The notes under the pieces were generated by a model. It did not search any database and had not been told where the DNA came from. It was given only the letters and a program-made list of their open reading frames with translations. Shown piece after piece: positions 42,213 through 51,343 of a DNA stretch of 64,000 nt. The position numbers and the translations under genes were made by a program. This DNA comes from Fibrobacter sp. UWR4. Its GTDB lineage: Bacteria; Fibrobacterota; Fibrobacteria; Fibrobacterales; Fibrobacteraceae. Each line of letters starts with the position of its first letter. The first letter of the stretch is position 1. The stretch lies in assembly GCF_003149045.1 (NCBI RefSeq), contig NZ_QGDU01000010.1, positions 46,056 through 110,055 on the forward strand, read 5' to 3'.

Positions 42213-42385
42213 TAATTGATAACTAAGGCGAGTGAAGCGACCATGCTTGCATGGGCATTTCCGAGCCGATTATCAACAATAACAAAGTTATTAATTGATA
42301 ACTAAACCGAGCGTCGCAAAAACAAATTCCATTTGTTTTTATGACCGAGGTGCCTATCAAGAATAACGAAGTTATTAATTGTTTT
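42212..42385. repeat. Degenerate direct repeat of about 80 bp
   Basis: TTAATTGATAACTAA occurs at 42212 and, with the same context, at 42291; TTATTAATTG recurs near 42372. Between them are further short palindromes (CATGCTTGCATG; AACAAAGTTATT). Noncoding as far as I can see. Confidence 0.6.
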
Positions 42386-42393
42386 ACCGAATG

Positions 42394-43236
42394 TTACTCT
42401 ATGCTAGAGTCGTAGCCTTCCTTCTCCACGGGTATCACGTGGATGGAGTAGGAGATTTTGTTGCCGTGACCACGATTACTCTGAAAATGGGAGTCCACTT
42501 CGATTTTTTCGCCATTGGAAAGTGTGGCCACGCCGTGATAGACATCTCCGTCGTTGCCTGAGACTTTTACGCTTTGGCAAGAAAGTCCCTGGTCGGCAAT
42601 ACCATCGCTAATGACATTTTGGGCTTCCTTTTCAATCCACCAGTAGCGTCCAGTTAGGGGGCCCGGAATGGCGATTGCTGCAACCCAGAGTGCAATCACT
42701 CCGGCGGAGATAAGTCCCTTTGTAGACGCAGGCAAATAGGATCCCTTGTTCATCTTGTTAAGGCAAACCAGTACGTAGAAGCCAGCGCCCAACCCAACCA
42801 GAAGGGAGACGTAGCAGGGCCAGGTCTTGAGGAACATGAAGTAAACGAAGGCGTAGCCGGAAATGATATAGGAGCAAATGCCGAGGGCAATAAGGCAGGC
42901 GAGGCAAATCAAAAGTGTCTTGGCAGGGGTCTTCTTGAAATTTTCGCAGAATTCCCGAGCTTCTAAAAATTCACGGGTCTTGACTTCTGTGAGAAGTCCC
43001 TCGCCTTTGCAAACTTTGCAGGAGGTTCCGTTGGCGTCGACCTTGGTTCCGTTGCAGCAAATGCAGTCTAGCTTTTTGATTTGACCGGAGCCACAGCAGT
43101 AGGGGCAACGTCCGTTTTTCTGGCCTTTGCCGGTACCTTTGCAATGCTTACAAATTTCTGAATTTTTTACGGGAAAAAGGATCGCTCTTCCCATGGATTT
43201 AATGAAAATCTGGACAGATTCGTTTTGCTCTGACAT
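42394..43236 (-). CDS. Membrane protein with DnaJ-type zinc-ribbon repeats
   Basis: 280 residues. N-terminal Cys-rich part with four CxxC knuckles in a DnaJ central-domain style: CKHCKGTGKG, CPYCCGSG, CICCNG and CKVCKGEG (about 29-78). Three or four hydrophobic spans follow at about 105-205, then a soluble C-terminal domain (VISDGIADQGLSCQSVKVSG) with a GDVYHGVATLSNG hairpin. Role unknown; the zinc part may bind protein or RNA. It starts 13 bases after the sufS stop, so it is in the same transcript. Confidence 0.75.
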   Translation of the reverse strand: MSEQNESVQIFIKSMGRAILFPVKNSEICKHCKGTGKGQKNGRCPYCCGSGQIKKLDCICCNGTKVDANGTSCKVCKGEGLLTEVKTREFLEAREFCENFKKTPAKTLLICLACLIALGICSYIISGYAFVYFMFLKTWPCYVSLLVGLGAGFYVLVCLNKMNKGSYLPASTKGLISAGVIALWVAAIAIPGPLTGRYWWIEKEAQNVISDGIADQGLSCQSVKVSGNDGDVYHGVATLSNGEKIEVDSHFQSNRGHGNKISYSIHVIPVEKEGYDSSIE

Positions 43237-43249
43237 GGATATTCCTGGT

Positions 43250-44476
43250 CTAAGCGAACAGCCTTACGACCCGCTTGATGCCTGCGATAAAGCGGTCAAC
43301 ATCGCGCTTCAAGGTGTATGCGCCGAAGGAGAGACGTAAGGTGGCGTCTACGCCGAACCTGTCCATGACAGGTTGAGCGCAGTGGTGGCCGCTGCGCACA
43401 GCGACGTTTTCTTCGTCAAGAATCATGGCGGCGTCGCTGACGGCGATTCCGTCCAGCGTTACGCTAATCAATGCGCCGCGTTCCTTGGGGTTTCCAAGAA
43501 CCTTGATCTGAGGGACTGTAGCCAGCTGTTCCAGGGTGTACTTTACGATTTCTTCTTCGTATGCGCGGATGTTGTCCAGGCCCTTTTCCTGCAGCCATTC
43601 CACTGCCTTGCCCAAACCCAGAACTTCGGCAATTGCCGGAGTGCCTGCTTCAAAACGTTCGGGAACGTCGGCGTAGGTAGTCTTTTCGAAGGTGACGTTC
43701 TTGATCATTTCGCCACCGCCGTGCCAAGGAGGCATGGAATCCAGCACGTCATACTTGCCGTAAAGAACGCCAACACCGGTAGGACCGTAAATCTTGTGAC
43801 CGCTAAATGCCAAGAAGTCGCAATCCAGCTTTTGCACGTCAATCTTGATGTGGGAAGCGCTTTGGGCTCCGTCGATTAAAATCTTTGCCTGGGGTGCGCG
43901 GCTCCTGACCACGGAAATAATTTCTTCGATGGGATTCACTGTGCCTACGGCGTTGCTCACGTGGGTGACCGCCACCATCTTCACTTTTTCGGTGAGCAGT
44001 TCCGGCAGTTTCGAAAGATCTAAATCGCCGCTGTCCAAAACGGGAATGACCTTGATTTTTGCGCCTTTCATTTCGGCGACGATTTGCCAGCTTACGATAT
44101 TGGCGTGATGTTCCAAGCCGCTAATGAGAATCTCGTCACCGGCATTGAAGAACTTGCGCCCATAGCTCCAGGCTACCAGATTGATGCTTTCGGTGGTTCC
44201 TCGGGTAAAGACGATTTCGCTTTCGGATTTTGCGTTGATGAACTTGGCCACGTTCTTTCGTGTAGCTTCGTAGGCTTCGGTGGTGCGAGCGCTCAGACGG
44301 TATACGCCGCGCTTTACGGAACTGTAATGTTCGCGGTAGAAGTCGTTCATGACGTCAATGACGCATGCGGGCTTCTGAGTGGTTGCGGTACTATCTAAAA
44401 AAGACAGGGGCTTGGCGTCTTGATCGCCTGCCACCAGCATAGGAAATTCGCTACGGATCTTTTCTGCATCAATCAT
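43250..44476 (-). CDS. sufS: Cysteine desulfurase SufS
   Basis: A PLP-dependent enzyme taking sulfur from cysteine for Fe-S clusters. 408 aa. SufS-type start FLDSTATTQKP, PLP-lysine in SGHKIYGPTG (Lys228), and the reactive Cys366 in RSGHHCAQPVMDRFG, the SufS pattern. Other suf genes are not adjacent in this window. The downstream gene is the zinc-ribbon membrane protein. Confidence 0.94.
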   Translation of the reverse strand: MIDAEKIRSEFPMLVAGDQDAKPLSFLDSTATTQKPACVIDVMNDFYREHYSSVKRGVYRLSARTTEAYEATRKNVAKFINAKSESEIVFTRGTTESINLVAWSYGRKFFNAGDEILISGLEHHANIVSWQIVAEMKGAKIKVIPVLDSGDLDLSKLPELLTEKVKMVAVTHVSNAVGTVNPIEEIISVVRSRAPQAKILIDGAQSASHIKIDVQKLDCDFLAFSGHKIYGPTGVGVLYGKYDVLDSMPPWHGGGEMIKNVTFEKTTYADVPERFEAGTPAIAEVLGLGKAVEWLQEKGLDNIRAYEEEIVKYTLEQLATVPQIKVLGNPKERGALISVTLDGIAVSDAAMILDEENVAVRSGHHCAQPVMDRFGVDATLRLSFGAYTLKRDVDRFIAGIKRVVRLFA

Positions 44477-44576
44477 AGCTGTAAAAATAGAAATTGAAAA
44501 ATGTTAAGAATTGTTTCAATGCCTGAATGCAGCTGCTTTTGTATATTTGTGTCGCAAAAAATTGGAAGGTTTTGGT

Positions 44577-46004
44577 ATGGACTATAACTATAAAAAGTTC
44601 TTTTCTATTGCTAGCGTTATTTTCTCGCTGGTTTCCGTTTCTTTCGCGCAGCAGGAACTCCACGATGCTGTGGATAATGGTGATGTGGCCACTGCTCAGA
44701 AAATTGTCAAGAAGGGGGCTGCCGAGGAAATCTACTGCGGCAAGCTGAATCCCAATGACGCCGTAAAGGTTTATGAAAAGATTTTCAAGGCCATGCCCAA
44801 CGAATCTTTTGAAAATTGTCCCACCCAGTTTGCTTATGGTTACGGTGCCAAGGTCTGTGCCAATGCCAAGGCTATGGATGCCTGTTCTGAAGTGACGAAG
44901 TTGTTGCTGAAGGATGGGGAAGCTGGTAATGTGAACGCCATCGAAACTCTGGATGGTGTAATGAAGGCTATCATCAAAAATAAGGCCTTCGCAAAGCCTG
45001 TGAAGGAACAGGTGGATACTACTGCCTGGGTGGCTTGCCCCAAGAAGGGTAAGGATCGTGCTGCCTGCATTGAACAGTGCAAGGTTCAGTCTGATTCCTT
45101 GGCTGACGAAGCTCATAAGGCCCTCTGTGATTCCAAGCCGGAACAGTTCATTGAAACAACCATTACGGTTTCCAAGCCGTCTCCGCTGTTTGAAATGCTC
45201 CGTACGGAAATTGCTGTCGGTTACTGGAAGGCCCCCATGTCGGTGGCAGAAAAGTTCTCTAAGCTGACTCAGACTTACGCAAAGGCACTTTCCATTGCGG
45301 ATACAGCTGTGGTAAATCTCGCTTACGTAGATCGCTGGGCTGAAACTTACAAGGCTGCAGGATCTGCACTTCCCGGTGGTCAGCTGTTCCGATTCTGCGC
45401 CTCCTGGCAGCCTCAGGTGGATTCCATGCTTGCCGCCAAGGAAATCGCAACTCGTTGCCCTGTATTCGAAACCTTCGTGGATCCTCGCGACCAGCAGAAA
45501 TACAAGGTGAAGGAAATCAATGGCCTCAAGTGGTTTGTCCAGAACCTGAACTTCGCGGTGGAAGAAGGTTCCCTCTGCTATGATCGTGAAGAAGAAAACT
45601 GTAAGGCTTATGGCCGTCAGTACAATCACGCAACCGCTTTGACAGTATGCCCGGAAGGAACTCACCTGGCAACGGAAGACGAATGGTCTTCGCTGGAAGA
45701 ATTGGCTGGAGGTGCAAGTTCTGCCGCTGAAAAACTTCGTAGTAATGGTTCCGATGACTTTGCCTTTACCGCTCTCTTTGGCGGTCACACCAATAAGAAT
45801 GGTTTCTCTGTAACTGCTGGTGAAGGTGCTTACTTCTGGATGGAAGATGCTGCTGATGAAGGCCGCAGCTACGCCCGCTCCATGTTCGCGACGGATCGTG
45901 ATGTTTCCCGTATTCCTGTGGATAACGGCTATTACATGTCTGTTCGCTGCGTCATGAACTGGACCGCAAACACTATGAGCGCTACTGAACAGCCTGCCGA
46001 ATAA
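44577..46004 (+). CDS. Secreted FISUMP-domain protein
   Basis: About 475 residues from ATG 44577 (GGAAGG seven bases upstream). Signal peptide with a signal-peptidase I-like end SVSFA before QQ; no lipobox, so secreted or periplasmic. An ankyrin-like first helix pair (ELHDAVDNGDVATAQKIV), then a Cys-containing helical region. The FISUMP domain occupies about residues 300-460 (DPRDQQKYKVKEING, WFVQNLNF, CPEGTHLATEDEWSSL, MSVRCVMN). EpmA follows 12 bases later. Activity unknown. Confidence 0.8.
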   Translation: MDYNYKKFFSIASVIFSLVSVSFAQQELHDAVDNGDVATAQKIVKKGAAEEIYCGKLNPNDAVKVYEKIFKAMPNESFENCPTQFAYGYGAKVCANAKAMDACSEVTKLLLKDGEAGNVNAIETLDGVMKAIIKNKAFAKPVKEQVDTTAWVACPKKGKDRAACIEQCKVQSDSLADEAHKALCDSKPEQFIETTITVSKPSPLFEMLRTEIAVGYWKAPMSVAEKFSKLTQTYAKALSIADTAVVNLAYVDRWAETYKAAGSALPGGQLFRFCASWQPQVDSMLAAKEIATRCPVFETFVDPRDQQKYKVKEINGLKWFVQNLNFAVEEGSLCYDREEENCKAYGRQYNHATALTVCPEGTHLATEDEWSSLEELAGGASSAAEKLRSNGSDDFAFTALFGGHTNKNGFSVTAGEGAYFWMEDAADEGRSYARSMFATDRDVSRIPVDNGYYMSVRCVMNWTANTMSATEQPAE

Positions 46005-46016
46005 TTTGAGAGACAA

Positions 46017-46982
46017 ATGACTTCTGAATTCAAACCTACCTGCACTCGCGAAAATTGGATTAAACGTCAGACCTTGATGAATAAGGTCCGTCAGTTCTTT
46101 GTCAGTCGTGATGCCCTGGAAGTGGAAACTCCCACTCTGTCCAATGCAGGGGGAACGGATCCTCAATTGGATTACTTCCAGGTAGGTGTTGAGGGGGAAC
46201 CCCCGCGATTCATGATGACTAGTCCCGAATTCCATATGAAGCGTTTGCTTGCTGCGGGTTTTGGCGATATCTTCCAGATTACCAAGTCTTTCCGTAAGGA
46301 TGAATTCGGTAGTCATCATAACAATGAATTCAGCATGGTAGAGTGGTACCGTGTGGGTTGGCCTCAGGAAAAACTGATGGACGAAGTGGAAGGCCTCGTC
46401 AGTGAAATTCTGGGGAAGCCCATCCATGCACGTCGTACCCGCTGGGTGGATGCCTTCAGAAATTATGCAGGCGTGGATCCGTTCTGTGAAGACTTAAACT
46501 GCTTTGCGGACGCTTGCGCCAAGAGGAACATTCCTACTCCGGATGTATCCTCCATGTCCCAAGAAGACTGGTGGGATTACCTGATGGTCTTTATCATCGA
46601 GCCTACTCTGGCCAGTAACGGGCCGGAATTCATTCTGGATTACCCGCCCTCTCAGGCCGCCCTTGCCCAGACGTACAAGGATGCCGATGGTTTCACCTGG
46701 GCAAAGCGCTTTGAACTTTTTGTGGATCAGGTGGAACTTTGCAACGGCTATACAGAACTGACGGACGCCGCCGAACAGCGTCGTCGTTTTGCCGCAGACC
46801 TTGAAATTCGTAAGACGATGGGTAAACCGCTGCCGCCTATCGATGAACATTTCCTTGCAGGATTGGAATCCGGGATGCCTGCTTGTTCCGGTGTTGCCCT
46901 GGGTTTGGATCGTCTGTTTATGCTGGCTATGAATCAGCCCGAAATCGGGGATGTCATTCTTTTCCCCAGCCCGATAGCTTAA
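46017..46982 (+). CDS. epmA: EF-P--(R)-beta-lysine ligase EpmA (GenX/PoxA)
   Basis: A LysRS-like enzyme without anticodon domain that attaches beta-lysine to elongation factor P. 321 aa, the normal EpmA size. Class II motifs: VETPTLSNAGGTDPQLDYF, MMTSPEFHMKRLLAAGFGDIFQI (quoted part: TSPEFHMKRLLAAG), RKDEFGSHHNNEFSMVEWYR, and C-terminal GVALGLDRLFMLAM. No epmB (lysine aminomutase) is visible here, so the donor may be another lysine form. Confidence 0.92.
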   Translation: MTSEFKPTCTRENWIKRQTLMNKVRQFFVSRDALEVETPTLSNAGGTDPQLDYFQVGVEGEPPRFMMTSPEFHMKRLLAAGFGDIFQITKSFRKDEFGSHHNNEFSMVEWYRVGWPQEKLMDEVEGLVSEILGKPIHARRTRWVDAFRNYAGVDPFCEDLNCFADACAKRNIPTPDVSSMSQEDWWDYLMVFIIEPTLASNGPEFILDYPPSQAALAQTYKDADGFTWAKRFELFVDQVELCNGYTELTDAAEQRRRFAADLEIRKTMGKPLPPIDEHFLAGLESGMPACSGVALGLDRLFMLAMNQPEIGDVILFPSPIA

Positions 46983-46994
46983 ATAAGATGCAAA

Positions 46995-47020
46995 GGGAGG
47001 GGCTGTTCCCCTCCCTCTGA
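46995..47020 (+). terminator. Hairpin after epmA
   Basis: Perfect 8-bp stem GGGAGGGG (46995-47002) with CCCCTCCC (47008-47015), loop CTGTT. T-run is poor, so termination is likely but not certain. Confidence 0.6.
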
Positions 47021-47074
47021 ACTCCCTCCCCAGCTAATTACTCTCTGCGTTCGCAATTAGCGAAATGTTCGGGC

Positions 47075-47590
47075 TTATTTCAATAGCTTCAGAATTTCTT
47101 TTCGGACGTCGTTTTCTTCGAAGATGCCGGAGTGGATTTGCACAATGCTGTCCTGGTCGTTGACAAGGAAGGACACAGGGATGAATCCGGGATTTCCCAG
47201 TAGATTCATCAGGTCGTAGTTCCAATGAATTACTGTCCAAGGCAGCTTGTGCTTTTTCTTGAATTTGGCAGCGATTTTTGCGTTGTCATCCTCGCTGACC
47301 ATCAGGATCTTTAGTCCCTTGTCGGAGAATTCGCTATGGAGATTTTTCAGCATGGGGATTTCCGCCATGCAGGCGGGGCACCAGCTGGCGCTAAGGACGA
47401 TAAAGGTGGCCTTGCCCTTTTCTTCCTGGTAGGATGTTTTTCCGTTTGTAACGTCAATTGCGGAGAAATTGTCAATTTTTCGGGAAATTTCCTTAAATTG
47501 GCTATCAAGGTCCCTTTGCTTCAGGACCATGTAACCCAATACCAGCACGGGTATTGCAATTAGGAGTATTTTAACCGCTGAAGAACGCAT
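47075..47590 (-). CDS. TlpA-like thioredoxin-fold protein, membrane anchored
   Basis: 171 residues. An N-terminal hydrophobic span (ILLIAIPVLVLGYMVL, residues 8-23) anchors it; the rest is a TlpA/ResA-type thioredoxin fold with the redox pair in SASWCPACMAEIP (Cys-Pro-Ala-Cys, about 73-76) and the cis-Pro segment GFIPVSFLVND. It would act as thiol-disulfide reductase on the outer side of the inner membrane. Single gene divergent from pilT. Confidence 0.85.
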   Translation of the reverse strand: MRSSAVKILLIAIPVLVLGYMVLKQRDLDSQFKEISRKIDNFSAIDVTNGKTSYQEEKGKATFIVLSASWCPACMAEIPMLKNLHSEFSDKGLKILMVSEDDNAKIAAKFKKKHKLPWTVIHWNYDLMNLLGNPGFIPVSFLVNDQDSIVQIHSGIFEENDVRKEILKLLK

Positions 47591-47643
47591 TTCTATAGTG
47601 AATTTATGAAATTTTGATTTGGTTTTAAGTTATATTCTCTGCT

Positions 47644-48711
47644 ATGGCATACAATATTCAAGATCTTCTCGCAGAAATGGTTAAGCGTGGCGCATCTGAC
47701 TTGCATATTACTGCAGGCGCCCCTCCTCTTATTCGTCTTCACGGTAAGTTGACACCTATTGGTGAAAACAAGCTGAAACCGGATGAAACCATGCGATTGA
47801 CCTATAGTTTGATGAACGAAGGTCAGAAGAAGTCCTTCGAACAGCAAAAGGAATGCGACTTTTCTTTCGGTATCGCAAACTTGGCTCGTTTCCGTGCGAA
47901 TGCTTATCTGCAGCGCGGGTGTGTTGCGATTGCACTCCGTATTATTCCTCTGGATATTAAGACCTTCAAGGAATTGGGTCTTCCCAAGATCATGGCTGAA
48001 TTCACCACCCGTCCTTCCGGCCTTGTGCTGGTGACTGGTGCTACTGGTTCCGGTAAGTCTACTACTTTGGCGGCTATGATCGATAAGATCAACAAGGAAC
48101 GTCATGATCATATTCTGACGGTGGAAGATCCGATTGAATTTTTGCACAAGCATCAGAACTGCATGATTAACCAGCGTGAAGTAGGTAGCGATACCATGAG
48201 CTTTGCCAATGCGTTGAAGATGGCTCTTCGTCAGGACCCTGACGTGGTGCTTATCGGCGAAATGCGTGACTTGGAAACCATTCGTGCTGCACTTACTATT
48301 GCTGAAACGGGTCACTTGGCTTTTGCAACGTTGCATACCAACTCTTGTGTGCAGACCATCAACCGTATTGTGGATGCTTTCCCTAAGGGAGAACAGCAGA
48401 CGGTCCGTACCCAGCTGTCCTTCGTACTTCAGGGTGTTATTTGTCAGACCCTGGTGCCTCGCATTGGTGGCGGTCGTGTCATGGCTTATGAAGTGATGAA
48501 CGTGACCCCGGGTATCCGTGCCTTGATTCGAGATGATAAGGTCCATCAGATTGAATCCATGATTGAAATTGGCCAGAAGTTCGGCATGAACACCATGAAC
48601 ATGTGTCTGTGTGAACTGGTTAAGAACCGCAAGGTGGACCGTTTTGAAGCCCTTTCCCGTTCCCCCAGTCCTGATCAGCTGGAACAGCTGATGCAGAAGG
48701 AAGGGGTGTAG
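47644..48711 (+). CDS. pilT: Twitching-motility ATPase PilT
   Basis: The retraction motor of type IV pili. 355 aa. Walker A GATGSGKST at 132-140, Asp box LTVEDPIEF, Walker B PDVVLIGEMRD, His box TGHLAFATLHTNS, and the PilT C-terminal pattern GIRALIRDDK near 285. Followed nine bases later by pilC, so they form an operon. Other pilus genes are not in the window. Confidence 0.94.
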   Translation: MAYNIQDLLAEMVKRGASDLHITAGAPPLIRLHGKLTPIGENKLKPDETMRLTYSLMNEGQKKSFEQQKECDFSFGIANLARFRANAYLQRGCVAIALRIIPLDIKTFKELGLPKIMAEFTTRPSGLVLVTGATGSGKSTTLAAMIDKINKERHDHILTVEDPIEFLHKHQNCMINQREVGSDTMSFANALKMALRQDPDVVLIGEMRDLETIRAALTIAETGHLAFATLHTNSCVQTINRIVDAFPKGEQQTVRTQLSFVLQGVICQTLVPRIGGGRVMAYEVMNVTPGIRALIRDDKVHQIESMIEIGQKFGMNTMNMCLCELVKNRKVDRFEALSRSPSPDQLEQLMQKEGV

Positions 48712-48720
48712 GAGTAGTCA

Positions 48721-49923
48721 ATGGCAGAATTTCTCTATAAAGCAAGTAACGCTCAAGGAAATAAGTTTGACGGCGTTATCGAAGCGAAGGACAAGGCCGA
48801 AGCTGAAGCCTTGTTGATGCGTCGCCGCTTGATTATCGAAAGCTTGAAGAAAAAGCCTACGGAAATCAAGATTAAGTTCGGTAGTGGTATTAAGCCTGCC
48901 GACATTTCCAGGTTTACCCGTATGTTCTCTTCCATGAGTTCTGCTGGTCTTCCTATGCTGCAGTGCTTGAACATTCTGGAAAGCCAGTGTGAAAATCCCG
49001 ATTTGAAGGAAGTGGTTCATAAGGTGACCATGTCTATCAACGGTGGTTCCTCTTTGGCAGATGCTCTTTCCCAGCACCCGAAGGTGTTTAATACCTTGTA
49101 CACCAACATGGTGGCTGCTGGTGAAGCTGGTGGTATTTTGGATGGCATTCTTGCACGTCTGGCAGATACCCTTGAAAATGGCGAACGCTTGAAGCGAAAG
49201 GTGAAGAAAGCTCTGACTTACCCGGTGATGTTGATCATCGTGGGTGTGTTGGTGGTGATCGCTTTGATGACCTTCGTGGTGCCGACCTTCGCAGAACAGT
49301 TCGCTGCTCTTGATGCTGAACTTCCTGCTCCGACTCAGATCGTGATGAACATTTCTGACTTCTTGCGCGATAATGGTGCCGTGCTCTTCATTATGGTGGT
49401 GATTATTGGTGTCGCGTTCAAGATGGCTTTGAAGGTTCCATCCTTCAAGTTTGCTTGGGACGGGCTTATGCTGAAAGTTCCGAAATTAGGTGACCTTCAG
49501 GTAAAGTCTGCTACTGCAAGCTTTGCCCGTACTTTGGGCACGCTTTTGAATGCCGGTGTGTCTGTGATGGACTCTCTGAAGGTGGTGGCGTCAACGGTTT
49601 CAAACAAAGTCATTGAAAAGGCTATTGGAAAAATTTCCATTGGTATTGCAGGTGGTAAATCCATTGCGGAACCTATGGAAGAATGCCACTTGTTCCCGCC
49701 CATGGTGATTCAGATGACCGGTGTGGGCGAAAAGACTGGTAACTTGGGCGGTATGCTCCTGAAATTGGCTGACTTCTATGATGAAGAAGTGGATGCGGCT
49801 GTGGATGGGGTTGTGGGCATGATGGAACCCTTGATCATCGTTTTCCTCGGTGGTGCTGTGGGTGGCTTGCTCATCGCTATGTACATGCCGATGTTCTCCA
49901 TGTCTGATAATGTTAAGGGGTAA
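48721..49923 (+). CDS. pilC: Type IV pilus inner-membrane protein PilC
   Basis: A 400-residue GspF/PilC platform protein: start FLYKASNAQGNKFDGVIEA, two repeated GspF domains (ISRFTRMFSSMSSAGLPML and TASFARTLGTLLNAGVSVM), and three membrane spans (about 170-190, 215-235 and 370-395). Interacts with the pilus motors, including PilT encoded upstream. A strong terminator follows. Confidence 0.94.
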   Translation: MAEFLYKASNAQGNKFDGVIEAKDKAEAEALLMRRRLIIESLKKKPTEIKIKFGSGIKPADISRFTRMFSSMSSAGLPMLQCLNILESQCENPDLKEVVHKVTMSINGGSSLADALSQHPKVFNTLYTNMVAAGEAGGILDGILARLADTLENGERLKRKVKKALTYPVMLIIVGVLVVIALMTFVVPTFAEQFAALDAELPAPTQIVMNISDFLRDNGAVLFIMVVIIGVAFKMALKVPSFKFAWDGLMLKVPKLGDLQVKSATASFARTLGTLLNAGVSVMDSLKVVASTVSNKVIEKAIGKISIGIAGGKSIAEPMEECHLFPPMVIQMTGVGEKTGNLGGMLLKLADFYDEEVDAAVDGVVGMMEPLIIVFLGGAVGGLLIAMYMPMFSMSDNVKG

Positions 49924-49953
49924 ACTCCTTAGTTTACGGAATGAAGATTTGTT

Positions 49954-49989
49954 GCAAAAGACCGCGGAATATCGCGGTCTTTTGCGTTT
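49954..49989 (+). terminator. Terminator of pilT-pilC
   Basis: Perfect 13-bp stem GCAAAAGACCGCG (49954-49966) and CGCGGTCTTTTGC (49973-49985), followed by GTTTT. Confidence 0.92.
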
Positions 49990-50098
49990 TATCACAGGTT
50001 GAATACATTCGATACAGTATGAATCTAAATGATTGCCGCTTGTTTTGCGAGAGGTCTTTTTTTAGGGTATATTATGGTCATAAAACAAGAGGTTCAAT

Positions 50099-51271
50099 AT
50101 GAAGTCTAAAATCCTTCTCCCGATCATTACTGCTGCTCTTTCTATGAGCATGTTCGCCGCTTGCTCTGATGATAGCAGCTCTCCCTCCAATCCGACTGTC
50201 AATCCTGACAATCCGGTTGTAGACCCGAGTAATCCGGAAATTGATCCCAATACTCCCGTTGTTGACCCGAACAATCCGGTTGTCGATCCGAATGCTCCTG
50301 TGGTGGACCCGAACACCCCGGTCGTGGATCCTAATACTCCCGTTGTTGACCCGAATACTCCGGTTGTCAATCCAAACACTCCGACTGTAGAACTTGATCC
50401 GGATGCTCCAAAGGATGCAAATGGCAAGATTACCAGCAAGATCTTTGACGATTCTGGATTGGCTAAGCTTCCTAACAACGATACCGTTCATGTGGATAAC
50501 AAGTCCGATTACAACTACTATGGTGCGGAACTTTCTGGTAAGGATCAGTTCACTTATGGTCGTTTCGAAGCTCGCATGAAGATGGCTTCCATTTCCGGTT
50601 CCGTCAGCTCCATGTTCCTGTATTACGATAATTCCTATATGTTGGAAGATGAACCCTGGAATGAAATCGATATTGAAGTTCTGGGAAGAAATCCTGGCCA
50701 GTGGCAGTCCAATATCATTACCCGCTATCCGAATGAAGAAGGACAGAAGGCTCACAAGAATATCACTTCCGAATATATCCACCAGTTTGGGGATAACTCC
50801 ACTGAGAATTTCCACCTGTTTGGTATGATCTGGACTCCGGAATACATCGCCTGGGAAATTGACTCTGTGGAAATTCGTCGCGACTATTATGGTCAGACCC
50901 GCACTGAAAAGAATGGCCCTGAACAGGATCAGGTGGCTTTCATGACCATGGAACAGTCCTTGCGCTTTAACTTGTGGTCTTCTGCAAGCACTGGCTGGGT
51001 GGGTAAATTTACCGGTGGCGAACTGGCTGATGGTCCTGTGGAACAGCTCATTGACTATGTCCGCGTTTACGATTATGACCCTGCCACCAAGGGCTTTGTG
51101 CTGAACTGGCAGGATGATTTCGATGGTGACGCCTTGGATAAGGCTCGCTGGAAGACTGGTAACTGGAAAATGGAAAATGTCATGCTGTCCCCCAACAATG
51201 TGGTGGTTGCTGATGGCTACTGCAAGCTTTTGCTGAGCCGCGTGCTTAAGACGGAAGATACCGCCAAGTAG
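50099..51271 (+). CDS. GH16 beta-glucanase lipoprotein, circularly permuted (lichenase-like)
   Basis: A 390-residue lipoprotein (Cys22, FAAC). Residues about 32-98 are Pro/Asn/Asp repeats (DPNTPVV units). The catalytic domain starts with YGRFEARMKMASISGSVSS and has the GH16 active-site motif EIDIEVLG, with Glu189 (nucleophile), Asp191 and Glu193 (acid/base). The segment that opens ordinary GH16 enzymes (LNWQDDFDGDALDKARW, then NNVVVADGYCKLLLSR) comes last, at about 336-385. This is the permuted order known for the F. succinogenes 1,3-1,4-beta-glucanase, to which the sequence is clearly similar. Probably cuts mixed-linkage glucan at the cell surface. Confidence 0.92.
   Translation: MKSKILLPIITAALSMSMFAACSDDSSSPSNPTVNPDNPVVDPSNPEIDPNTPVVDPNNPVVDPNAPVVDPNTPVVDPNTPVVDPNTPVVNPNTPTVELDPDAPKDANGKITSKIFDDSGLAKLPNNDTVHVDNKSDYNYYGAELSGKDQFTYGRFEARMKMASISGSVSSMFLYYDNSYMLEDEPWNEIDIEVLGRNPGQWQSNIITRYPNEEGQKAHKNITSEYIHQFGDNSTENFHLFGMIWTPEYIAWEIDSVEIRRDYYGQTRTEKNGPEQDQVAFMTMEQSLRFNLWSSASTGWVGKFTGGELADGPVEQLIDYVRVYDYDPATKGFVLNWQDDFDGDALDKARWKTGNWKMENVMLSPNNVVVADGYCKLLLSRVLKTEDTAK
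50195..50395 (+). repeat. 21-bp coding repeats encoding DPNTPVV units
   Basis: About nine imperfect 21-base units of the form ACTCCCGTTGTTGACCCGAA, giving a flexible Pro-rich linker between the lipid anchor and the GH16 domain. Confidence 0.85.
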
Positions 51272-51291
51272 AGTCTCCTAACAGACAACCG

Positions 51292-51322
51292 AAAAAGCTC
51301 TGGAGTAATCCAGGGCTTTTTT
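51292..51322 (+). terminator. Terminator of the GH16 gene
   Basis: AAAAAGCTCTGGA (51292-51304) pairs with TCCAGGGCTTTTT (51309-51321), one wobble, T-run after. Confidence 0.88.
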
Positions 51323-51343
51323 GTATATTGTTTAGGGGTTGAT

